Of a DNA stretch of 64,000 nt, positions 44,569-57,451 are shown piece by piece; positions within the stretch are counted from its first letter, which is position 1, and every line of letters begins with the position of its first letter. This DNA comes from Kalaharituber pfeilii (Eukaryota; Ascomycota; Pezizomycetes; Pezizales; Pezizaceae), in NCBI GenBank assembly GCA_015179045.1, contig WHUZ01000006.1, positions 248,001 through 312,000 on the forward strand. Direction: 5' to 3'. The notes beneath the pieces are model-generated. The model was not told the DNA's origin. It was given only the letters and a program-made list of their open reading frames with translations, and ran no database searches. A program made the position numbers and the translations under genes.

Positions 44569-47500
44569 TATCATATGATCTTTGACGATATGAACAGCAT
44601 TTCAACGCAGGTGGGTGGGTTGCTGAGGCCGGGAACAAGGGTTCGGGTGTGCCACCTTAGCGCAGCACAATAATATTGCAGGAAACCAGGGATTAGCATT
44701 CGCATCAAGGTTGACCTCAAGCCTTTTACAGCGCAAAGTTACATTTATCTCACTCTGAGGAAAAGCGCACAAGAGGGCGTCCAAATAAAACCATTGAACA
44801 AATCGGCATCCGACTGTCGATTTCAGCCACTGGCTTGATCCTCTCTGCATAGTCTTTTGCCTTCATACCAACATATTTACTGGTTACCAGCATTTAGTGA
44901 TGCAGGTGGGGGCCAAGTTATAGGCCGTGACACCGGGGTCCTTGAGCAGATGAGGCTAAAGTCTGTACCTGGCTTTGGGAGCAAAATTATATGGAAAATA
45001 CTAAGTAGCAATATCCATCCCCGATCCGGTCGACTTCTCTCGCACGGCCATAACAGCCTCACCTGCATCACTAAATGCCAGTAACGAGTACCTACTCGGA
45101 CGCTGGCCATGTCCTTGACGCTTTCCAAACTAGTAGGCATCTGCTGTCCGCTTAGACCTGTTGCAATTGGTTCCTGGGCAGATGGCTTTGGGTGCCGGTA
45201 GCCCAGTGTTGGACGTTTCATCAGCCATATTGTTATGATATGCAGAATTTCTCATCGAATTTCGGACTAAAACCTCACAACTTCGGGCAATAAAGGAACG
45301 GCAAGGAAGCCTCATGGCCCTTGATGGCTTGCCGTTGTCACGGTAATCCTATTCCACCATAATCGCAAGCTTACATTTGTACCAATCCCGGCAGAGAACA
45401 CTTGATGGGGAAAGTATTAACAATACTCCTGCTGAGCTGCCAACAATACAACAGTTACATGATGTCAGGACAAATCTTCACACCCTTCCATACAGTCGCT
45501 AGTCAAGAGTCTTGGCCATTGCCGAAGGCCTACTTCAAACCTTAGAGAGCTATATCTTCATAGCGGTAGTCCAATTAACAGTCTCCTACACGCAAACGAA
45601 CGTACTATACTAATACAAGAAGAGTTATTGCAATACATTTTGTCTTGAGATTATTATACTGTATCAGATGGATTTCTAGGATATTTGCAATTTAATTCAT
45701 CAATAATTTTATCAAATAAATTTATGTCCTGCTAAGGCTTCTGTATATCAAAATGCATACTAGATTGTTATTTTCATATTTTTAACATTTTCTTATAATG
45801 TTGTAGGAGGCCCAGCCCGCAAGAAACCTGCTTTCAGGCCTCAAAATGGCCAATTTATATACAAAAAACGGCGTTACTTCGCATTGCTTGTGTGTAGGAT
45901 GCTTTAGACACCCACAAGCCTCCACTGTCTTTTTGTTCATTGAAAATATGTAGAGCTAGATAGCATTTACCAGAGGGAAAAATCCTCAGTACCTATTTAA
46001 TTGTGGTGGTAGTGGAAATACAGGTCGCCAATACGTGCCAGTTTCGCTGTTACAATGCCGATTTACCAAAACTGGGGATGCACCGTGTGGGGTTCTGGAA
46101 TGCGAGGGAGAATTGCTTCAGGATTGTAACGTATAGCTAATATACCAAATAGGAGTACCTCAATTCTTTCTGGCATCATTATATTATCGAGCCCAATACT
46201 GAGAAATTTATTAATTGATTTTAACATTCCGCGAATAGAAAATCATTCTTTAACTCAATTGTCCCTTCACAATGGACAAGCATCTTGAACTTCAAGCAGA
46301 TATGAGGGTTAGTATTTTAGCAATACAGTAAAAGGGTCGGATGGTAGAAGGGGTTGAATAATCTCATGTTAGGTGAAGGTTAGAGTAATAAAATCAAGAT
46401 ACATTGTAGTTGTTGAAACCGAGAGATTTGCCAGGATGTAGCATGATGGGCGTGCGAGTGAAGTTCTGCCACGCCATCAGACAGCTTCAAATAAGCTGAT
46501 TGACACCAGCTGTAGTGTTGATGAATCAGGTAATTACCCGTAACAGTTGTCTTTACGTTTAAGTCCCATTACAAGAGTATGTGCAAGCCAGAAATTATAT
46601 CAGCCGAAAGCTACTTGATTGAGCCACATACTAGTATGTGAATCCTGCATCATACTAAAATTATTACCGAGCCCTCACAGAGTTCTGACTGCCGCAGGAA
46701 CTGATACAAGACTTCTCAGAAAACGTCCTGCACAACCACAGTTAGCCTCTCCGAGGGTTGCAGACTACAGAGAGACATGCAAGGTTAACTTGCCTATGGC
46801 TAAGTATGAAGAATACAAGTAGTATACAATGTAATAGAATGAATATGCGCTGGTAATTCAATTCAGATGAATCTATACTTGTTATGAATTGATTATGTAC
46901 CTATATTGAGGTCTATTCTGCAGAGTACTATACTGTTCTCGTGCCCAGATTCTGTTCTATACTGAGTATTATATTGGACACAGTAAACTTTCCAATTGCA
47001 AATAGCAAGCCGACTTTGCCGTAATGAGAATGATATAAATCCCATACCATTCCAAAATTTATAGAACAGGAAAACCTGTATTATATCACTATAGACCACT
47101 CAGGAAGCCTTTTTTTTTAGAAAAAAAGAATAGCGGCCTTATTCTTCATATTTAGCTTCTTTACCTACTCTCGCTTTCATTGCTTTGCTCCATTGTAATT
47201 TCTTGTATTCCATCTTCTCCACCGACAGTAACAGTAGGACCCTTGCCAATGCCTCCAACAGTCATAACGGGATGTGGTTCATCCGGGATTAAGACGGCAA
47301 ACGGTAAGTCGATAGCCTGTTCGTTTACAGGGACATGCTGCTCCGCATTACTTGTCAATGTGGCAAGCTAATCTGCGCGCTCTGCAGCCAGTGGACGTTC
47401 TTTCTTGAGTGTTGCTAGAAATAGAAGATTATGAGTGTTCTGCCTAGCTATGGCTAGTTCTCGACGAGAAGAAGAGGGGCAGAGTTGTGAGGGAGGAAGT

Positions 47501-48430
47501 TGAGGACTTACATTGTACAGCGCACCTACATACATCAGGGGACCTATTCAGTTTTTAATAAATTGGTGAGCTAAAGGCAGTACCTATCCCGATAGAATTT
47601 CAGAACTGTCCCAGACGGCGCTGCTGAGACAACTTTAGGTACCCTTGCTATATGGTGGTTAGCAACTCGTCCTTAAGCAACCATCCAGTTATTGAAGATA
47701 CACCAGCTGCAACAGTATTTGATTGGGCATCGCTAGTCTTTACCACTATAAAAGTACTTGCCCCAAGTTTTGACGCTGCAAAGGCCTGCAGAGCCATGCA
47801 AGTTGATATGCCGCAGCGAAGAGAGGGCACAGAGAGGGTGGAAGGCGGCACGGTATATGCACTGACAGTCGGAAGCCATGTCGAGCTACTGGCGGGTGCC
47901 CACTGCTGGTCGTTTCGGCCGTTCGAAAGAGTTGAGGTTTCGAATCATCAAGTGGTGAGTGCGCCAAGCCTTTGCCAAGATTTCAACCGCACAAAGCTAA
48001 TTGCTTTGACGCTAAACTTGGAGCGGCCTAATCGATTGGTCAATCCGCCCAGCCCTTCAAATTTTCTTTTAGTCGTGGGAATTTCGAATTTTTTTATTCC
48101 TCTCCCTGCACAATCACGTTCGCCATTCCTATAAGACTGAAGTTGCCGCTTGTCAGAGGAGAATACGAGAGGACTCTTTTCGCAGAGAGTACCTGAAACG
48201 GTTCGAAATTCTACAGAGGGCTTCAAATAATTGGAACATCTGTCTCTCTGAGAAGGCTGTTCTTTTATTGGAACTGAGGGCTTATCTTCCTCGTGAAGAC
48301 TGTTATCATACCGAGGGCATTGCCGCACGCTTGAGAAGAAGTTATCCTTCACTGAACTTCAAAGAGTTCCAATCAGTTGGCTATTACAAAGCTATACGTG
48401 AGAGAAATTATCTGAGGGCACTGTGACTTC
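44569..48430. other. Intergenic region with one decayed fragment
   Basis: No intact gene recognised. AT-rich between 45.6 and 47.1 kb. Frames at 44602-45315 and 47652-48134 have no known motif. A decayed minus-strand fragment is listed separately at 47161-47435. Confidence 0.5.
47161..47435 (-). pseudogene. Possible decayed coding fragment
   Basis: After a TTTCTAG acceptor-like site the minus strand reads ATLKKERPLAAERAD, stop (TAG), then LATLTSNAEQHVPVNEQAID, LPFAVLIPDEPHP and GGIGKGPTVTVGG to a stop at 47161. Further upstream, short in-frame pieces (ARVPKVVSAAPSGTVLKFYR and PLMYVGALYN) each end at splice-donor-like sites. Together they suggest a small gene that once had several exons. The family is not recognised. 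Confidence 0.25.
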
Positions 48431-48614
48431 TGGGGGTTTTCATACATTTTCGTCCTCAGTCATTGATAACTGATACCCTCCCTTTCCCATTGTTTTTCTA
48501 AACATTCTCTTCTCTACCTCACTACCCTAGTCTTGATACTATTACCCACCGCTTACACATACCACCTTTTATCTCACAACAATTCGTTGTTCCTCTTTAC
48601 ACTAAGTATACACA
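48430..48614 (+). promoter_or_regulatory. C/T-rich leader of the nucleolin-like gene
   Basis: A pyrimidine-rich strand from about 48470 to the ATG (CTCTTCTCTACCTCACTACC and similar). C/T-rich start regions are common ahead of highly expressed fungal genes. Confidence 0.5.
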
Positions 48615-50409
48615 ATGGGCAAGTCTGCAGCTAAAAAAAACTCTGCAAAATTGGCGAATGTCTCCGCCAAAGTCACCAGCACATATAAGCCGAAAGATGT
48701 CAAGGACGCCATCAAGAATAAAACCGTCCAGGCTGTGAAGAGTGAAGAGAAGGCCGCCTCCAAGAAGGAAGTCAAGAAAGCGAAGAAGCCTGCCCCAGAG
48801 CCTGAGTCAGACTCTGATTCATCTAGTCCATCCCAAAGTGAGCCTGATAGTGGCAGCGAGAACAGCAGTGCATCCGAGGACGAAACGCCACAGAGGACCA
48901 CAGTCCCAGCAAAGAACGGGAAAGCGAAGGTTGCTAAGAAGGATGAATCTTCTGAGGAAAGCGGCGACGATAGTGACGAGGATAGCGGTGATGACAGCGA
49001 TGAAGACATGAAAGATGCTTCAGCTTCAGAGTCTGAATCCGAATCCGAGTCCGACTCTGGGTCCGACTCTGAGGATGAAGATGAGGGTGAGGATGAGGAT
49101 GAGAGGAAACCCACTGTGAAAAGCAATGGTGTTAAGGCTCCTGAATCAAAAGTGAAAAAGGAAGAGGAGAGCTCTGATTCCTCCGATAGTGATTCCTCCG
49201 ATTCCTCCGATTCCACGGACGAGAAACCAGCAGTCAAGACCAAAGGTGCTCTCAAGAAGAAAGAGGTAATCAAGTTAAGTCTCATTTGTTTGTTCTGCAG
49301 GCTGAATGCTTCGTTAGGTATCTGACTCCTCTTCCGAGTCCCCCTCGGATTCCGATTCTGACTCCGAGACGGCATCCGAGTCTGAAGATGAGGAAGATGT
49401 GAAGGCCAACGTGTTGGATGAATCTGATTCCTCCGACTCTGACTCTTCCGAATCTGACACTTCTGCAAGTGAAGAGGAGAAGCCAGCTCCAAAGAAGCGC
49501 AAAGCTGAAGATGCTCCTGCCCCTCAGATTAAGAAAACTAAAACTGAGTCTGAATCTAAGGCTATACCTAACCCACAGCAATCTACAACCCTTTTCGTTG
49601 GCTCGTTGAGTTGGAACATCGATGACGAATGGCTTAAAGAGGAATTCGCTGAATATGGTTGCCACTCCGCAAGAATTGTTACGGACCGTGAGAAGAATCG
49701 CTCTAAGGGGTAAGATTCATCACTCAGCTATTGAAGAAATTGCTAACAGGCTACAGTTTCGGGTACATTGAATTTAATACTCCGGATGAAGCTGCAGCTG
49801 CTCTGGCAGCGAAAAAGGACGCTGAAATTGATGGTCGCGTTATTAAGCTTGACTTTTCGAGTCCTCGACCGCAACGAAATCAGAATGATCGAGCTGTGAA
49901 GTACGGTGACATGAGGAGTGCACCAAGTGATACAGTTTTTGTCGCTAATCTCGACTTTGACGTTGACGAATCTGTTCTGAGTGCTGAGGCCGAGAAATTC
50001 GGAACAATTCTTAGCTTGCGAATTCCAACTGATCGGTGAGTTCTAGGGCTCGCTTACACTTCTAGGCACTTATAGCTAACTTCTCTACAGTGAATCCGGT
50101 GTCCGCAAAGGCTTCGGATATATTACATACTCTTCCGTTAAAGATGCTACCGCTGCGGTTGAAGGGATGTCTGGCAAAGACATTGGAGGACGCCCTGTCA
50201 GAACCGACTTCTCTGCTCCTCGAGAAAACAACAATGGTGGTGGCCGTGGTGGCTTTGGTGGACGTGGTGGCGGTAGAGGTGGACGTGGTGGCGCCCGAGG
50301 CGGTCGCGGCGGTCCCCGTGGAGGTGCTCATGGCGGTCGCGGGGGTGCTCGCGGGAGTTCGCGAGGAGGTTTCGGTGCCTTCCAGGGACAGAAGAAGACT
50401 TTTGAATAG
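48615..50409 (+). CDS. nsr1: Nucleolin/Nsr1-like nucleolar RNA-binding protein
   Basis: Nucleolar protein needed for pre-rRNA processing and ribosome assembly. Four exons: 48615-49265, 49318-49709, 49757-50035 and 50091-50409 (546 residues, all junctions in frame). The N-terminal half alternates Lys-rich (KKEVKKAKK) and Ser/Asp/Glu stretches, the classical acidic nucleolin region and likely CK2 substrate. RRM1 (about residues 310-390) has LFVGSLSWNID and KGFGYIEF; RRM2 (about 405-485) has VFVANLDFDVD and KGFGYITY. Both RNP1 motifs are intact and each is split by an intron directly before FGYI or just upstream of it. The C-terminus is a GAR domain (repeated RGG, residues about 495-535) ending FQGQKKTFE. 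The 52-nt first intron uses the TTAG acceptor at 49317; an upstream CAG would break the frame. The gene is convergent with the lipase gene, 327 bp apart. Confidence 0.96.
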
Positions 50410-50736
50410 GATTGTCTCCACCCACCTTTACAGGCCATTTCGCAGTTTCCCCATATTTTGGGGTTTCTAATGATTTTAGAGCATACTTACCACATGCAGC
50501 TAATTCATGTCCCCGGTCCCATCTGCCTTATCGTTTCTTCCTTTGTTTTGATCGGATTTAAAAGTTTGCTTCGTCGGGATTCTTGCTAGGACAAGCTATG
50601 ATGGGATAAAGAAAATTGCATATTTGCTGCGATCTATGTCTTCTTAAAGTAGCTTAATTTCAAATCTTCCACTGGATATTCAGGAGTATTCTCCGATAAC
50701 GCCATCCCAATGCCCTCCCAAATGAGTGAAACTTCT
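50410..50736. terminator. Convergent 3' ends of the nucleolin-like and lipase genes
   Basis: Both neighbours end here from opposite strands. T-rich sequence lies on the plus strand at 50525-50580. Overlapping 3' UTRs are likely because only 327 bp separate the two stop codons. Confidence 0.5.
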
Positions 50737-53220
50737 TTATGAACCTGGAATGGCACTGCTATATTTTTGATTCCCCAACCTTTTCTCACGCTGAATACGG
50801 GCTGAAGTTTTCACTTTCCAGGTATTTCCGGTATATTCCTTTTCCTCATTGCGAATTCCTCTCCCAACTCCCTCTGGGACTACCACATTCTTCCACCACG
50901 ATTCGCCCTTATCCTGCTGCTCCTTTATTTCCGCCTTCAATCTACTGTGTTCCTCTCTTGCTTTTTCCATCTCTTCTTCCACTATCTTCCACACGATATC
51001 CCTCACCTCCCAACCCACCTTCTGTATGCTATCTATCGCCCACAAAACGTCTAAATGCTCGTACTCATCAATAACCGATTGATGCACCACTCTAACATAA
51101 GGCTCTCTTCCTTTGTCTAACCGCTTCAAAAATCGCTTCCCGTCGACAAGGTCATCAGAACCGCACACCCAGAGGGCTAGCGGAGGGAACAGTTCGTTAT
51201 ACCATGGCCCCGATAAAAGTAAATCCTCCGATGAGCTAGACTCCTCCGACTTTGTTGAAACGGTATCCGACGTAGTCTGAGGCTCCGGCTGCGGACCTAG
51301 TCTTTCATCTATCAACGATGACCGTAAACTACCCTGCTTCGCCGCCTTCTCCGCCAACCCATTCTGCTCCCTCCGTAGTTCCTTGTCGTCCTCATTTTGC
51401 TCCTCGGTCCTCGTTGCCAATATACACTTCTGCGTCGCAAAACACTCTCGCCCAAGCCACCACCGCATGCTCTCCGCGCTAACATAAACGGGCGAAAACC
51501 TGAAGAATCTTTCCCGCAGTCCACGATCCCATCTCAAATCGCTCCATTTGAACAGATATGAAAAAACCCTGTATCCTAATTTCCCATAAAGCCTGCCAGG
51601 TAGATATTGTTGGAACCACATCATCATTGGAATGAATGCGTGGATGCCGAATATCACTCGGAACATACTGGGAGACACGATTTCCATGAACTTAAAGTAC
51701 ATTTCCTCGACAAGCTTTCCTGCATATACCGCTGGCGCTAGGGCGCAGAATATGGAGATCTTGCTGCCGAGTTCAGGGCGTTGTTCGCGGGCAAGGGCAA
51801 CGAATGCTTCGGCGGTGCCTTGCGAATGTGCGATTAGTGCCAGTTTGGGAAATCCGGTGCGTGTGAGAATATGGTTGATGAATGCTGGAAGGTCTAGAAT
51901 TCCCATTTGCCGAATATTCCATGCCCACATACGTGGATCGGAATATGTAAGCAGAGTATGCTCTGGCGTGCGGCCACAGCGGTTGTTTCCCAACCAGACA
52001 TCGTATCCACTACATGCATCAAGCGATGTTAGGGATTAATCTGTTTAAACTGCTTTAGGGTACGATTACCTTTTGCACAAAAAGAATGCCAGACTATCCT
52101 CATCATTCACACAGAATGCACCGCTACTTTGTAATAAGCCATGTATTAAAAGAACAGGATATTTTCTTCTGCCCTTCTTGTTCCAATGTGTGGACTCTCC
52201 GAGCCCATCCTCCACGGTATTAACATCCAATGGAGGGTCTCGTGGGTCATAAACTCTCTGCAGCAGTATCAAAAACCCGTCCTCTGTCTCCACTTTGTAT
52301 TCTTCGATATCCAAGCCTACTCTTCGTGCATAGTAACCAATGTCACAAACTAATTTGTCCCTCCCTCCTTCCCTTGGGATTGAATCCGGTTTTCTACCCT
52401 GTAGAGTATTTACCGAAGCATCTTTAGTGCAGGCATCCTCATTGGAGATTTCGGCATCAATTTTCTCTTCGTCCGTAGGACAGCTATTACTGAATTCACT
52501 CTGCTTCTTGTTCACATCCTGGGCCGCTCTTCCTCTCCAAAAATCCCTTTCAATGCTTGCTGCTTCTTCCCATGTCCGTTCTGCTTCCCCCCGTTTTTTC
52601 GCACGCTCCAACTCAATTTGGTAAAAAGGCCTGTCTTTATCCGGATCTTCATTCTTCCAATTTCTTAGATACCATCTCCTGCAGCCCACTGGGATATATT
52701 TGATAATGGCACCTGTCACAATTACGGTTAGGAAACAAATTGATAAGATACCCGATATAACTCTAAAAACATAAGCTTGCACCTTTCTTAGCGGGGTTGT
52801 CGGCCCGTAAAGTGGTAATGGCGGAAACAGTGGATGGGTATATGCTGGAGCCCTGGGAACGTTGACAGGTGAAAAGCTGGGTCGAACTGTGGTCATCAAT
52901 GGAATGAATGTTGCCGTATCCGATTCATTCCGACTTTCGGCGTCTTCATTGTTTTTCTGATGCCGTTCTTCCTGTTCTAGACGTGATGCGTTGAGTTGCT
53001 GTGCCTCTGGGAGCGGAATGCCAGGTAGCCTATGGCCGTCGGAGGTAAGGATGACTGTATCATGGCGAGTAACAGAGGCAGCTAAGGCAGCTGCACTTTT
53101 GGCTTCGTTGAAGGAATCTCCAAGACGGGCTGAGAGGTTGTCAAAAGAGTTTTTATGGCGAGATGGTGAAGGGGTGTAGGGATTCTTATGATGAGAAAAC
53201 GAAGAGAGCGATGGTGACAT
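50737..53220 (-). CDS. Membrane-anchored alpha/beta-hydrolase lipase (Tgl1/Yeh-type steryl ester or triacylglycerol lipase)
   Basis: Hydrolyses neutral lipids, probably at lipid droplets or ER. Two exons, 53220-52070 and 52009-50737, join through a 60-nt intron to 807 residues. A single hydrophobic segment (FRVISGILSICFLTVIVTGA) at about residues 160-180 anchors it. The Abhydro_lipase N-terminal region is at about 295-330 (YARRVGLDIEEYKVETEDGF). The oxyanion motif is LLIHGLLQSS, followed after the intron by GYDVWLGNNRCG. The nucleophile elbow is AHSQG (Ser about 446), where the family consensus is GHSQG. The acid Asp lies in CGSDDLVDG and the catalytic His in YEHLDVLW. The extra 250-residue N-terminal extension and a Ser-rich insert (TKSEESSSSEDLL) fit the longer filamentous-fungal members. 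All three catalytic residues are present, so an active enzyme is expected. Confidence 0.94.
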
Positions 53221-54860
53221 GGCGAAATGTGACCATAATAAAGCAGCTGTAAACGAATGTCTAAATAAATCAATGGGGTCTGTCGCTGCAAGTGCCCTGT
53301 GGAACTTCTTAAAGCAGATGTATGCTTATAGAATCGTTGCACTGAGTAACGTGAAGCGTCGACGGAAGGATGAATATTGCCCTGCCGGCTTCATGAGGTA
53401 CGGTGAACAGAAGAGCACCCAAAGCTGAGTGGAAGATGGAACTGAGGCTGCAGGGCGAATATTACTGAATACACGACAATCATATGCTATAAATATGAAG
53501 TATTATACTACCATCAGTTGAGGGAACTTAGCTGTAGTTTCCCACCCGTGACAATGTCTCACAGCTAGCAGTAGTATTCACCAATCGTAATTACGTTTGT
53601 GGCTTTTCAGAATTGAGGATTTCTTGTCTCGATTGTCATGTACGGCTTGGTGCCTTGTTTTGGGAGAGGATATGCTTGGGGACTGATAACTCAGAAATTT
53701 TAACTTGTAATGGGCGATCTCTGGCTGCTTGCTGTGCTCGCGAGAATGCAGGATGTCTAGTCTCATAACAAGGAGCTGATCGGCGGGATGCTCCACCTTT
53801 TGCTGAGGCGATCACAGTCTCTGGAATGTGTGACGTATGACGTAGTTGAGCGGAACTTACTACATACATATGTAGCAAGTCAACGTTTATGTAAGCACCT
53901 GCAACGGGACTGGTCTCTTGCCAAGACCTTCCAGCCAGTTATGGCGTACTAGTACCAACACCAAATTAAGGGGGTGACAAATCATGTATCCACAACACTA
54001 CAACTTCGGATCTGGAATTTTTATATAAAGGAATGAGAAAAACTTATAGGGTTTGGGGGAAAAAAATACGTTGCCTTAGCAACAACGTGTTTATTTATAC
54101 CAAGTCCTGAAAATTTCCCCTCCGAAATCCGGAAACCTGACCCTTAAGACTGTAAAATTCCCACAACACTCAATTCTAAAGATATTTACAACCAATGAAC
54201 GCGAAAAATGAGCCAAAGCACTTCTCTATCTACTCAAGGAAATCTATCCCACTACGATGTCGTGGGCACCCTCCATGGACTTCTCAATCTCCAGTTGTCA
54301 ATTCAGCGACTAGTACACCACAACCTACATCACAATCTATATCCGCCACCCTCCAACCAACATTTGAAGCTTCCTCTCGATCTCTGTACGGGACTGGTAT
54401 CTCTTTCGCGCCCACTCGTTTGCAGTGTACCGGTAGTTAATTCCTGCCGCACTCTCAGGGTTTTAGCGTGATTACTAATTATGTTACCCGCAAATTTCAG
54501 AGTTTGTATAAAACTTGTCTAGTAGAGAAAGTAGGAAAAGGCTAAAGGTAAAACTAGATATATATAATAGAGACAATAGCTAGACTAACTTAAAGGAGTA
54601 TGATACTTAAAGACAAAAGGTAAATCTATAGTATTTTCTACTAGTATTGCGAACAATCCTACGAAACTTAAAAAATAAGAGAAAAAAACTGCACATATGG
54701 ATAGGAAATAAAAGAGGACATTTTGTAATAAATGTTATGCGCCAAGAAGGCAAAAGTTTCCTGAATAGGCAATTGTATTGTACTTAGTCAGCTACTCTTG
54801 GCACATCTATCCTAGTGACTTTTGTATAGCGATCCTTGAACTCAGTAGTACGATATTGAC
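53221..54860. other. Intergenic region upstream of the lipase gene
   Basis: No gene recognised. A short hairpin, GTTGC-CTTA-GCAAC, lies at 54070-54083. From about 54480 to 54760 the sequence is AT-rich and repetitive in flavour (AGTAGAGAAAGTAGGAAAAG, TATATATAATAGAGACAATAG), like decayed element sequence. Confidence 0.45.
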
Positions 54861-54865
54861 ACCCA

Positions 54866-55293
54866 TCACGGTATGTTTGCATCATCCGTTGGCATTTTCG
54901 ATAAAATCACCAAATTGTTGCCTCTGATACTGAGGCTAGAGACTGTGGATAGTATTTCGCAATCCTTGAAGAGAATATTCACAGTTCTCTCGCACCATAA
55001 TGTTTGCTGTGATCTTTGAGGCCTTCGGTGATACTTTATTTTGCATTCTCTGCCAGTACCATCATGATCAGCTATAGCCATAGTCATCAAATGTGTAAAA
55101 GCATCTTCTGCCATCACCAATTCTCCATCTACATCCCCCTCAAGCTCTTCCTCCAACCCTTCCTCTAGCTCTTCGCCCTTCTTCTGGCTCCAATAGTACT
55201 GGTATGCATAAATCCTTTGCGCTGACTGAGTATATTCCGGCCTATTTCCAAAGCAGCACGGCAAGCTTTTCTTTTTTTACTATGTGGTGCCAT
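54866..55293 (-). pseudogene. Two overlapping frames, possible frameshifted mobile-element N-terminus
   Basis: One frame starts at ATG 55293 with a very basic MAPHSKKRKACRAALEIGR and stops at 55165. A second frame, open from 55264 to 54866, carries an acidic stretch (EELEEGLEEELEGDVDGEL) and then KIKYHRRPQRSQQTLWCER. A basic start followed by an acidic stretch and an RxSxxTxWxR-like motif resembles the N-terminal part of some fungal DDE-transposon proteins. The match is from memory of style, not from a named protein, and the two pieces are in different frames. Confidence 0.25.
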
Positions 55294-55400
55294 TTCGAGG
55301 CGACGGGGAGTACATACTTGAGTACCGCTATGCAGGCTATGTCAAGGGGTTCGGGGTGTGGTTAGGAATCTATTTTACACCGTACGCGACATGAAAGGAG

Positions 55401-55433
<33 letters not shown>
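55401..55433. repeat. A33 homopolymer
   Basis: Thirty-three consecutive A residues (T on the minus strand), between the fragments at 54.9-55.3 kb and 55.5-56.0 kb. Confidence 0.97.
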
Positions 55434-55436
<3 letters not shown>

Positions 55437-55496
55437 TAAGTGCCAAGCGAAATGTTACAAAGTGTTGGTACTAAGCTGCCGGCATCATGGAACAAC

Positions 55497-56025
55497 TTAC
55501 ATCCGGTAGAGTGGTGAGTTCCAGTTCTCACTCTCATCCGCAGCCATTTCATTCTTCACCTGGCCCGCAATCTTTTCCTTCAGTTCCGAGCTCAAGTACA
55601 TGTACGTAAGCTTCACCAGATCTGGCAGATACATCAATATTGTAATGCAAACCAGATCATTCACTGGAAAGCATACTATTCCAGCAGATAAAGTAAAATC
55701 CAACTTCATTCAGCCTGGATAGCTCGTTGACGATTGTCGCCAGAACATTTGGGATTAAGAAGAGAAATTACGCTCGATCGGTCATATGACTTCACAAGAA
55801 AATGTTTGATTATTTACAAATTTTTTTTTTAAACCCTTGCATACCCTCTGACCCACCTTTTTGAAGCAGACGCTCCAACATCTCTAACTCATTGTATTGC
55901 AAATTCTTTTTGTCCGAAAGAGGTGTCAACATTAAGTACGCGCTTCTAAGAACTATTGCTTTGCATATGTCCGATCTCGTTAGGTTTTGATAGATTTTGT
56001 CCACAGTGGAAGCCAGAATCGTAGT
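55497..56025 (-). pseudogene. Possible spliced coding fragment, unknown family
   Basis: The minus strand reads VDKIYQNLTRSDICKAIVLR, then SDKKNLQYNELEMLERLLQK and GGSEG up to a GTATGC donor at about 55844. A compatible acceptor leads into VCFPVNDLVCITILMYLPDL and SSELKEKIAGQVKNEMAADE, ending at a GTAAGT donor after SPLYR (55499). No ATG is present and a TGA lies upstream. Donor signals at both exon ends support past splicing. Function is unknown. Confidence 0.3.
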
Positions 56026-56329
56026 TCAATAACAATCCCCGTGCAAGTACAAGTAATAATAATTTCGACTGGAGCGAGACCCGCCGTAGAGGTCATGGTC
56101 TGCTTTAGGGTTGTAGAGTCAGGACAAAACCAATATTCTGTGTCGCTGTACAGGGAAATTGCGTATTCTTAAGTTTCCTACTGCACTGTCCGAGCGCCAT
56201 ATTTGTAGTTGGGCCATTTGTTGTATGCCAAGCCCGTGCGCTTTGCCTCCACAATTGTGCATTCGAGCACTCACACGAATCATAACATTATTTCATCCAA
56301 GAGATCAGGAACTACAGGAGAATCGAAGC

Positions 56330-56548
56330 GGACGACGTCTGACCAGCCGGTGGATTAATGAAGCATTGGATCGTCGAATGAAAATACGTAAGGAGAAGCG
56401 AATAGAAAGCAGAGAAGGAGTGGCTGAACTGCCGGTACAGTACTCGAGTACATCTCTTCTGGAGTTATTCACCAACCATTTTTCTGTGCATCCGCGTTTC
56501 TATCACATGCAAGATGCAATCCCAGAAGAACATCATGTATGTCGCTAG
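56330..56548 (+). pseudogene. Possible coding fragment, unknown family
   Basis: The plus strand reads RRLTSRWINEALDRRMKIRK, then VQYSSTSLLELFTNHFSVHP and FYHMQDAIPEEHH before a stop at 56548. Composition is protein-like, but there is no known motif and no identified start. It contains one of three copies of the palindrome GTACTCGAGTAC (56440-56451). Confidence 0.25.
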
Positions 56549-57451
56549 AAATAGATAGTATCGTAAAAGATTGCTCTAGACGCTCTTGATTAAATAAAAG
56601 TGATCAACCCCAGTAGACAACTGTTGCTGCTGGTCCAGCAGGCCCAGTGCATTGCATGGCAGGGGCTAAGAATATGCAGTGCAATATAGTATGCATACAC
56701 CTTCCCAGAGTTCACATATGCAGGTGTGCAGTGCGAGCCAGACTAGCAAGTGTCTTAAATTGATGTTGCAATTACTTTGAGTACTTAATACAAGTGACTG
56801 GTTCAGTTTCAGCTGCTGGCAGTGGAGGCTGGAACAAACTAGTGCTCATATCAAGCCTGGGGACTGCACCAAGTGGACTAGGTTATGCCAACTCGGTTAC
56901 GGCTGCAATACTGGCTACACTTCAGGACCCTTACCACACCTGAAAACCAATAGCGGCAGCTGGCTACAACCTGCTATGTCACAGCATGCTGCGATAGTGA
57001 TGGGATGATCTTAGACACCAGGGTGGGGGTAGTCTGGTTAAGGTGGGGGTTAATTTGGGATGTAACACTGGGACTTGTAACCTCGATGTACTCTACCGGT
57101 ATAGCTATCTACATAGTCTGTACTGGTTTAGCTCCGATTCAGAGCATCGTTACGACTACCTTCCCCACAAAGTGGAAACGGTAACACGTTTTTTAACCTT
57201 TCTTTTTGGGTTTTTTTTAGCTTTTCTTTCGGTATGCCGGATCGACTTGCTTATCTGAAGCAGATGGGGGATGGAGATATTGATTGAAGGTGGAGGTGTT
57301 GGCAGTGAGCAGAGAGGTGAGCACAGAGAGATACCATGACTCCAGGAACATGCATGTAATTCACGGCCGAGAAATCGAAGTATTACTGGACTTTTAGAAA
57401 AGGCCAATCTCGTGCTAATTTGAGCGCTTTTGCTGAGGGATACTTTTCAGG

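Noticed and set aside
48602..49492. Minus-strand frame of about 296 residues rich in Ser
   Set aside because: Mirror of the Ser/Asp/Glu codons in the nucleolin-like gene, whose RRMs and GAR domain fix the real strand.
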